Assembly (NCBI RefSeq): GCF_005484985.1
Contig: NZ_CP027942.1
Location: forward strand, 1,736,001 to 1,800,000
Source: Agrococcus sp. SGAir0287
Lineage (GTDB): Bacteria > Actinomycetota > Actinomycetes > Actinomycetales > Microbacteriaceae
Length of the DNA: 64,000 nt
Direction: 5' to 3'
Part shown: in pieces, positions 59,046-64,000 of the stretch
How positions within the stretch are numbered: position 1 is the first letter of the stretch
Layout of the letters: every line of letters begins with the position of its first letter
The notes under the pieces: generated by a model
Databases searched by the model: none
Told to the model about the DNA's origin: nothing
The model's input: the letters and a program-made list of their open reading frames with translations, nothing else
Translations under genes and position numbers: made by a program

Positions 59046-60080
59046 GTGGCTGAGCTCGACCCCCTGGCCCACGTGCCGGATCCGATCCTGCATCGCGCCG
59101 CACGCATCGAGGACTGGTTCCAGGAGCGCCGCGAGGCGCGGGCGCTGCGCAGCGGTCGCCGCCCCGCCGTCATCCCCTACGCCGGCTACGGCGGGGAGGG
59201 ATGGGTGCGCGTGCTGTGCCGCGTGCTGCTCGTGACGCCGGGCGCCGAGCAGCGCGCGCTCTACGAGAACATGCGGGGCTGGCGCACGTTCACGTCCATC
59301 AGCCTCGCCTCGGCGGAGGTCACGGTCTCGTCGGGCTCGACGACCGCGACGGTCACCGCCGATCGCGGCGGGGTCGTCGACGCCGTCGTGCCCGTGTCGC
59401 TCGAGCCGGGATGGCAGGAGATCACGCTGTCGGTGCCCGGCTCGGAGCCCGTGCAGGCGCCGATCTTCGTCGTCGACCCCGCGACGCGCGTCGGCGTCGT
59501 GTCCGACGTCGACGACACCGTCATGGTCACGCTGCTGCCGCGCCCGATGCTCGCAGCGTGGAACGCGTTCGTGCTCGACGAGCACGCCCGGCGCCCCGTG
59601 CCCGGCATGGCGGTGCTGTACGACCGCGTTCGCCGGGCGAACCCGACCGCGCCCTTCATCTACCTCTCGACCGGCGCGTGGAACGTCGCACCCGCCCTGC
59701 GTCGATTCCTGTCGCGGAACCTCTACCCCGCCGGCCCGCTGCTCCTCACCGACTGGGGCCCGACCCACGACCGCTTCTTCCGGTCGGGCCAGGCGCACAA
59801 GCGCGCGCAGCTGCGCAGGCTCGTCCGCGACTTCCCCGACATCCGGTGGCTGCTCGTGGGCGACGACGGCCAGCACGACGAGTCCATCTACGCCGCCTTC
59901 GCGCAGGAGCATCCGGAGTCGGTCGCGGCGGTCGCGATCCGGCAGCTCTCGCCGCAGGAGGCCGTGCTCGCCGGCGGCCGCAAGCACGAGCGGCAGGACT
60001 CGTCGGTGCCGTGGCACTTCGCGCCGAACGGCGGCGGGCTCGAGCGCAGCCTGCGCGACGCCGGCATCCCGCTCGACTGA
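59046..60080 (+). CDS. App1-like phosphatidate phosphatase (DUF2183)
   Basis: The 344-residue protein has an N-terminal beta-rich region and a C-terminal HAD-type phosphatase with DVDDT at D154-T158, YLSTGAWN, Lys in GQAHKRAQ and VGDDGQHD. This is the App1 phosphatase pattern, known from yeast actin-patch phosphatidate phosphatase and found in actinobacteria. GTG at 59046 follows GAGGCACCGAC. It is 23 bases after the SRAP gene and may be co-transcribed. Substrate is inferred. Confidence 0.85.
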   Translation: MAELDPLAHVPDPILHRAARIEDWFQERREARALRSGRRPAVIPYAGYGGEGWVRVLCRVLLVTPGAEQRALYENMRGWRTFTSISLASAEVTVSSGSTTATVTADRGGVVDAVVPVSLEPGWQEITLSVPGSEPVQAPIFVVDPATRVGVVSDVDDTVMVTLLPRPMLAAWNAFVLDEHARRPVPGMAVLYDRVRRANPTAPFIYLSTGAWNVAPALRRFLSRNLYPAGPLLLTDWGPTHDRFFRSGQAHKRAQLRRLVRDFPDIRWLLVGDDGQHDESIYAAFAQEHPESVAAVAIRQLSPQEAVLAGGRKHERQDSSVPWHFAPNGGGLERSLRDAGIPLD

Positions 60081-60091
60081 GCGGGCAGGCG

Positions 60092-61294
60092 TCAGCGCTG
60101 CGGATGCAGCGTCGTCGCGAGGGCGAGGTCCGCCTCGTCGAGGAGGCGCGCCGCGACCGGCAGGTGCTCGTCGCCGCGGCCGGCGACGGCGAGCGCGTGA
60201 CCTGTGAGATGGATGGCTGCGATCGCCGCGGTGCGGCCGCCGTCATGCCAGCGTGATCGCAGCGTGGCTGCGAGCCGGCGCAGCGCATCCGCGTCGGAGC
60301 GGGCGCCCGCCGTGGCCGACTCGAACGCCGTCACGACGACGTGCGCCGCGAGCGCCGCAGCGTCGTCGGCGGGGTCGCCGAGCCCGGCGGTGTCGATGTC
60401 GATGAGGCCCGTGATGCGCCACGGCTCGCGCGGATCGACGAGCAGCTGCCCGAGGTGCAGATCGCCGTGGACGGTCACGGGCGACGGCACGGCGGTCGCG
60501 CCGTACAGCGCCCGTACGCGCTCGACGATCGCTCCGGCGCGCGGCGCGAGCACCGGCGCGGTCTCGGCCATGCGCGCCGCGTACCAGTCGGCCCGACGGG
60601 CGAGCGACTCGCGCGCGGCGACGCCGACGCGCACGCTCGCGAGCCGAGCGACGAGCTGCTCGAGGCCGTGGAGGAATCGCGGGTCGTCGGCGATCGCCGA
60701 GACGTGCTCGAGGGCCGGATCGCCCGGCATGCTCTCGAGCAGCAGCAGGCCGGCCTCCGAGTAGCCGAGGCTGCGCGGCACGGGCAGGCCCGCGGCGTGC
60801 AGCGCGACGTGCAGGTCGTGGATCGTCGCGGCGAGGGCGGGCTGCACGACCTTGGCGAAGTGCTGCGTGCCGCCGGTGTCGACGCGCAGCACGGCGCGCT
60901 TGCCCGGCCGGTACGACTCCATCGTGAGCGTGGCTCCCGCCGCCTCGATGCCGAACTTCGCCAGCACGACGCCCGCGGCCTCGGGATACGAGACGGCGGG
61001 CAGCGACGGCAGCGAGGGATCCTGCGGGTACGTCCACGCGGTGAGCCGCTCGCCCGTCGCGCGGTCGACGAGCTGCACCGTCTGCTCCCCCACGGGGGCG
61101 TCCGGCGACGTGTTCACGTAGATCGTGACGCGCTCGACGCGGTCGTCGGAGCCGCGCAGCGTGCATGCGTAGCCGAGGATGATGCCGTCCGAGACGGGCT
61201 CGAGATCCTGCTGCCGGAACGAGAGCAGCTCGCGGCCGGTGCTCGCGGCGAGGCGCCTGAGGATGCCGCCTGCGTCGTCGAGCATGCCCCCCAT
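60092..61294 (-). CDS. APH-family phosphotransferase-like protein
   Basis: The 400-residue protein has a protein-kinase-like fold: VHGDLHLGQLLVDP (catalytic loop near residue 275) and ITGLIDIDTAGLGDPADD (metal motif). Such actinobacterial proteins are often called aminoglycoside phosphotransferases but many phosphorylate sugars or unknown small molecules; resistance is not implied. An N-terminal 100-residue region is unusual for APH. ATG at 61294 or 61285 are both possible. It converges with the App1 gene with 11 bases between. Confidence 0.8.
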   Translation of the reverse strand: MGGMLDDAGGILRRLAASTGRELLSFRQQDLEPVSDGIILGYACTLRGSDDRVERVTIYVNTSPDAPVGEQTVQLVDRATGERLTAWTYPQDPSLPSLPAVSYPEAAGVVLAKFGIEAAGATLTMESYRPGKRAVLRVDTGGTQHFAKVVQPALAATIHDLHVALHAAGLPVPRSLGYSEAGLLLLESMPGDPALEHVSAIADDPRFLHGLEQLVARLASVRVGVAARESLARRADWYAARMAETAPVLAPRAGAIVERVRALYGATAVPSPVTVHGDLHLGQLLVDPREPWRITGLIDIDTAGLGDPADDAAALAAHVVVTAFESATAGARSDADALRRLAATLRSRWHDGGRTAAIAAIHLTGHALAVAGRGDEHLPVAARLLDEADLALATTLHPQR

Positions 61295-61304
61295 CCAACA
61301 CGAC

Positions 61305-61814
61305 TCAGGTGGGCGTGGGCTCCGACGACACGATCGGGTGCACCTGCAGCCATTGCAGCCGCCAGAACTCGCTCGCCGACAGCTCGAACGAGTGCGTGTC
61401 GCGCGACACCATGGCGCGCACGTCGTCGGGATCGAGGTGGGGCCGCGCGAGCAGGCTCACGGCCGGCTGACCGACCATCGCGCTTCGCCCGTAGTGCACG
61501 CTGACGATGTCCGGCGTGGCCGGCGTGTCGCTCACGACGCACGCGGTGCGGATGAGCTTCGTCGCCCCGAGCGCCTTCCACGCGAAGTGGTCGCCCTTCC
61601 ATCGCAGCTCGGCGACGAGCTCTCGGTAGCCCTTGTCGGGCCGGTGGTACTCGTACGTCTCGCGCAGCCTGAGCGGCGAGCCCTCGATCGTCTCGATCGT
61701 CACGCGCGTGTTGCGGCGGTTCGGCGAGAGCCAGTACGGGAAGGTCGTCGCCCGGATGGCCCACTCGCCCCGCAGGATGCGAGCGAGCTCGGCAGGATCC
61801 TGGACGCGTGCCAT
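61305..61814 (-). CDS. Conserved-looking protein of unknown function
   Basis: The 169-residue protein has no signal peptide or membrane segment. It has alternating hydrophobic and charged residues (TRVTIETIEGSPLRLRETYEYHR, RELVAELRWKGDHFAWKALGA) that suggest a beta-barrel or lipocalin-like fold. I do not recognise it. ATG at 61814 gives a clean start. It lies 10 bases before the APH gene and 59 bases after the first FemAB gene, all on the minus strand, so these may be one transcript. Confidence 0.7.
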   Translation of the reverse strand: MARVQDPAELARILRGEWAIRATTFPYWLSPNRRNTRVTIETIEGSPLRLRETYEYHRPDKGYRELVAELRWKGDHFAWKALGATKLIRTACVVSDTPATPDIVSVHYGRSAMVGQPAVSLLARPHLDPDDVRAMVSRDTHSFELSASEFWRLQWLQVHPIVSSEPTPT

Positions 61815-61873
61815 GGAGCCAGCGTAGCGGGCCGTCCCCCACCGATCCGGCGTCGTCGGCGGCGAGCCGCGTG

Positions 61874-62956
61874 CTACCAGATGCCGCCGGGACGACGTCG
61901 CAGGCGCCATTCGATCGGCAGCAGCAGGCGCGTGAAGAGCTGGAAGCGCCGCTCGTCGAGCACGAGGTCGTGGCTCGGCAGATGGTCGACGATCGGCCCG
62001 AACTGCAGCTTGAAGACGCCCGGCCCGTGCATCGGCTGGTCCCGGTCGTGGGCGAGCCAGGACGGCGGCGTGACGTAGGCGTCGTAGATCGTGCGTCCGT
62101 GCGCGCGGAACCACTGCATCGCCGTCCAGCGGATGAGCGCGGCACCGCCGCGGATCGCGCGGTCGGGCACGGAGCCGCCGTCCTTCGCGATGGCGTACCG
62201 GCCGTAGCCGATCATGAACGCCGAGGCCTGCGGACCGTCGTGGGCGCCGTCGTAGCCGAACCAGAAGTGGCCCTGGCCTCGCGCGCACAGCTCGCTCCAG
62301 AGCCGGTGGTAGTAGGCGTACGGCCGCGTGAGCGGGCTGCCGCGCCCGCCGGAGATCGTCTGCATGAGGCGGTACATCGTGCGATACGTCTCCTCGCCCG
62401 GCTCGACCTTCTCGACCCGGTAGCCCAGGCGGTCGGCGGTGCGGATGTGGTTGCGCAGGCTCTTCGAGAAGCCGCGGAAGATCTGCTCGGGCTCCGGCTC
62501 GAGCGAGACGATCACCGTGTGGGCGTTCTTCTGGATGACCGCGGAGGCCCGCAGGCCCGCGTCGCGCAGCACGTCGCGACGCTCGGGCGAGTCGACCAGG
62601 AACGGCTCGAGCTTGCACGCGAAGACGCCGCGCAGCAGCCCGGAGCGCTCGGCACGCAGCGCCGCGACGATGCCGGGGAGGTCGTCGACCGATGCGACGC
62701 CGGGGCCCGTGGGCAGGTACCAGAAGCGACCGGCGAGGCTGCGGTGCTCGAGGGCGAGCACGTGGATGCGGGTGGCGTCGTCGCGCTCGAGGACGAGGAA
62801 GCGCGGCACGAGCCGCTCCGGCGCCTTGAGCGCGGCGAACGCCGCACCCTGCGTCCACTGGCCGCCGTCCGGGTTGCGCTCGACGAGCGCATCCCAGTCG
62901 CGCACCTCCGCCGTCGTGGCGCGCCGCAGCGACCACTGGCCCGTTCGCGTCATCAT
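61874..62956 (-). CDS. FemAB-type peptidyltransferase, paralogue 1
   Basis: The 360-residue protein belongs to the GNAT-fold FemAB/FemX family that adds amino acids from aminoacyl-tRNA to lipid II or peptidoglycan bridges. Visible pieces are WYLPTGPGV, FSKSLRNHIRTADRLGYRVEKV, FWFGYDGAHDGPQASAFMIGYG, and a C-terminal PSHDLVLDERRFQLF. ATG at 62956 follows GGGGGAC. It is about 60% identical by eye to the next gene, from which it is separated by 51 bases; a recent tandem duplication is likely. Confidence 0.88.
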   Translation of the reverse strand: MMTRTGQWSLRRATTAEVRDWDALVERNPDGGQWTQGAAFAALKAPERLVPRFLVLERDDATRIHVLALEHRSLAGRFWYLPTGPGVASVDDLPGIVAALRAERSGLLRGVFACKLEPFLVDSPERRDVLRDAGLRASAVIQKNAHTVIVSLEPEPEQIFRGFSKSLRNHIRTADRLGYRVEKVEPGEETYRTMYRLMQTISGGRGSPLTRPYAYYHRLWSELCARGQGHFWFGYDGAHDGPQASAFMIGYGRYAIAKDGGSVPDRAIRGGAALIRWTAMQWFRAHGRTIYDAYVTPPSWLAHDRDQPMHGPGVFKLQFGPIVDHLPSHDLVLDERRFQLFTRLLLPIEWRLRRRPGGIW

Positions 62957-63007
62957 GTCCCCCGCGAGCCACGCTAGCGGGGGTGAGGTGTCCTCGTTCC
63001 CAGGGCG

Positions 63008-64000
63008 CTACCAGATGCCGTAGGGGCGGCGGCGGACGCGCCACTCGATCGGCAGCACGAGCCGCGAGAAGAGCCGCCAGCGGCGCGCGTCGAGCAGCAG
63101 CAGGTGGCTCGGCACGTGGTCGGTGATCGGTCCGAAGAGCAGCTTGAAGCGGCCGGGGCCGTACAGCTGCTCGCTCGGGTCGTCCGCCTTCCACGACGGC
63201 GGCGTCGCGTACGCGTCGTAGATCCTGCGACCGTCGTGCTCCTTGAACCACTGCATCGCGGTCCAGCGGATGAGGTGCGCGCCGCCGCGGATCGCGCGGT
63301 CGGGCACCGACCCGCCGTCCTTCGCGAGGGCATAGCGGCCGTAGCCGATCATGAACGACGACGCCTGGGGGCCCTCGTGCGCCCCGTCGTAGCCGAACCA
63401 CAGGTGCCCCTGGCCGCGGTCGCGCAGCTCGGTCCAGAGCCTGCGGTAGTAGCGGTACGGCTTCATGCCGGCGACGCCCTTGCCGCCGGAGACGGTCTGC
63501 ATGAGGCGGTACATCGTCTCGAGGTTGTCGTCGGTCGGCTCGACCTTCTCGACGCGGTACCCGTCCCGCGACGCCTTGCGGATGTGGTTGCGCAGGTTCT
63601 TCGAGAAGCCGGCGAAGATGGCGTCCGTCTCCGGCTCGAGGTCGACGAGCACCGTGTGCTGGTTCTGCTGCATGCGGTCGGAGGCGATCCAGCCGGCGTC
63701 CGCGAGGATGCCGCGCACCTCGGGCTCGTCGACGACGAACGGCTCGATGCGCACGGCGTACAGGCGGGGCACGGTCCGCGCGAACGCGCGCAGCGCCTCG
63801 GTGAACGCCGGCACGGCCTCGATCGGCAGGCTCGGACCCTGCGGCAGGTACCACTGGCGGCCCACGATCGAGCGGTGCTCGAGCGCGAGCATCGCGATCG
63901 CGCCGTCGACGCCCGGCGCACCCTCGAGCATGAGGTGGAGGGGATGCAGGCCGTCTTCGTGGCGCTTGAGCGCCGCGTAGGCCTCGCCCTGCGCCCACTG
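63008..64000 (-). CDS. FemAB-type peptidyltransferase, paralogue 2, N-terminus cut
   Basis: The C-terminal 330 codons are seen; the frame remains open to the window edge (QWAQGEAYAALK), matching residues near 33 of paralogue 1 (QWTQGAAFAALK), so about 30 residues lie outside. It shares WYLPQGPS, FSKNLRNHIRKASRDGYRVEKV, LWFGYDGAHEGPQASSFMIGYG, and KLLFGPITDHVPSHLLLLD. Two adjacent FemAB enzymes usually add successive residues of an interpeptide bridge. Confidence 0.88.
   Translation of the reverse strand, partial: QWAQGEAYAALKRHEDGLHPLHLMLEGAPGVDGAIAMLALEHRSIVGRQWYLPQGPSLPIEAVPAFTEALRAFARTVPRLYAVRIEPFVVDEPEVRGILADAGWIASDRMQQNQHTVLVDLEPETDAIFAGFSKNLRNHIRKASRDGYRVEKVEPTDDNLETMYRLMQTVSGGKGVAGMKPYRYYRRLWTELRDRGQGHLWFGYDGAHEGPQASSFMIGYGRYALAKDGGSVPDRAIRGGAHLIRWTAMQWFKEHDGRRIYDAYATPPSWKADDPSEQLYGPGRFKLLFGPITDHVPSHLLLLDARRWRLFSRLVLPIEWRVRRRPYGIW

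Noticed and set aside
60092..61294. Aminoglycoside resistance gene
   Set aside because: The APH-like fold alone does not imply resistance; there is a long non-APH N-terminus and no mobile context.

Overview
The window reads as an ordinary, densely packed chromosomal segment of a high-GC Gram-positive bacterium. Very high GC, frequent GTG starts, and a core-gene order typical of Actinobacteria (leuS, comEA, comEC, holA, rpsT, lepA, hemW, hrcA, dnaJ, rsmE, phoH, ybeY, CBS/HlyC protein, era, leuA, recO, uppS, glyS, dusB, dgt, dnaG) point to the Actinomycetales. The combination of a glycyl-tRNA synthetase of the alpha2 type, a leuA leader peptide, LPXTG and FemAB-type wall proteins and a cytochrome bd oxidase fits Microbacteriaceae best; the genus cannot be fixed from sequence alone. 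Nothing looks like a phage, plasmid, transposon or CRISPR locus, and base composition is uniform.

Layout. 1-1.8 kb: a membrane protein fragment and a flavoprotein disulfide-reductase homologue. 1.8-4.7 kb: elongator tRNA-Met, a GT4 glycosyltransferase coupled to a DMT-type membrane protein, and divergent def. 4.7-5.2 kb: tRNA-Asn, its terminator and an intergenic pair of about 67-bp repeats. 5.2-12.6 kb (minus): glyS-dusB-dgt-dnaG-ABC ATPase, a tightly overlapping cluster, preceded by a GH114-type lipoprotein. 12.7-14.2 kb: an LPQTG wall-anchored protein. 14.3-17.8 kb: leuA with a Leu-rich leader peptide, recO and uppS. 17.8-21.8 kb: a two-component system followed by an FtsX-type ABC exporter. 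21.9-22.9 kb: a secreted serine protease. 23.1-30 kb: hrcA-dnaJ-rsmE-HIT-phoH-ybeY-CBS-era, a long coupled cluster headed by a CIRCE-like operator. 30-36 kb: DUF4870 protein, hemW, DUF1990 protein, lepA, PH-like membrane protein, rpsT. 35.8-42.9 kb: leuS, a membrane KH protein, comEA-comEC, holA. 43-46.3 kb: SRPBCC protein, divergent pabB and pabC (folate branch), DedA protein. 46.3-54.2 kb: cydDC and cydAB separated by an OafA-type acyltransferase. 54.3-58.2 kb: a TetR regulator coupled to an osmoprotectant-type ABC importer. 58.3-64 kb: SRAP protein, App1-like phosphatase, APH-family kinase, a small unknown, and two tandem FemAB-type transferases, the second cut by the window end.

The genes are mostly housekeeping, and many neighbours overlap as ATGA, GTGA or TGATG, implying translational coupling. 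Several start codons lie only 6-7 bases after a TANNNT hexamer, suggesting leaderless mRNAs; pabB and pabC form a mirror-image pair in which each start codon overlaps or abuts the other gene's -10 box. I did not find a convincing undescribed multi-gene system. The best non-obvious signals are the leuA leader/attenuator, the overlapping leaderless promoters, the intergenic repeat pair, the membrane DUF4258-KH protein, and the TetR-coupled importer with a candidate operator.
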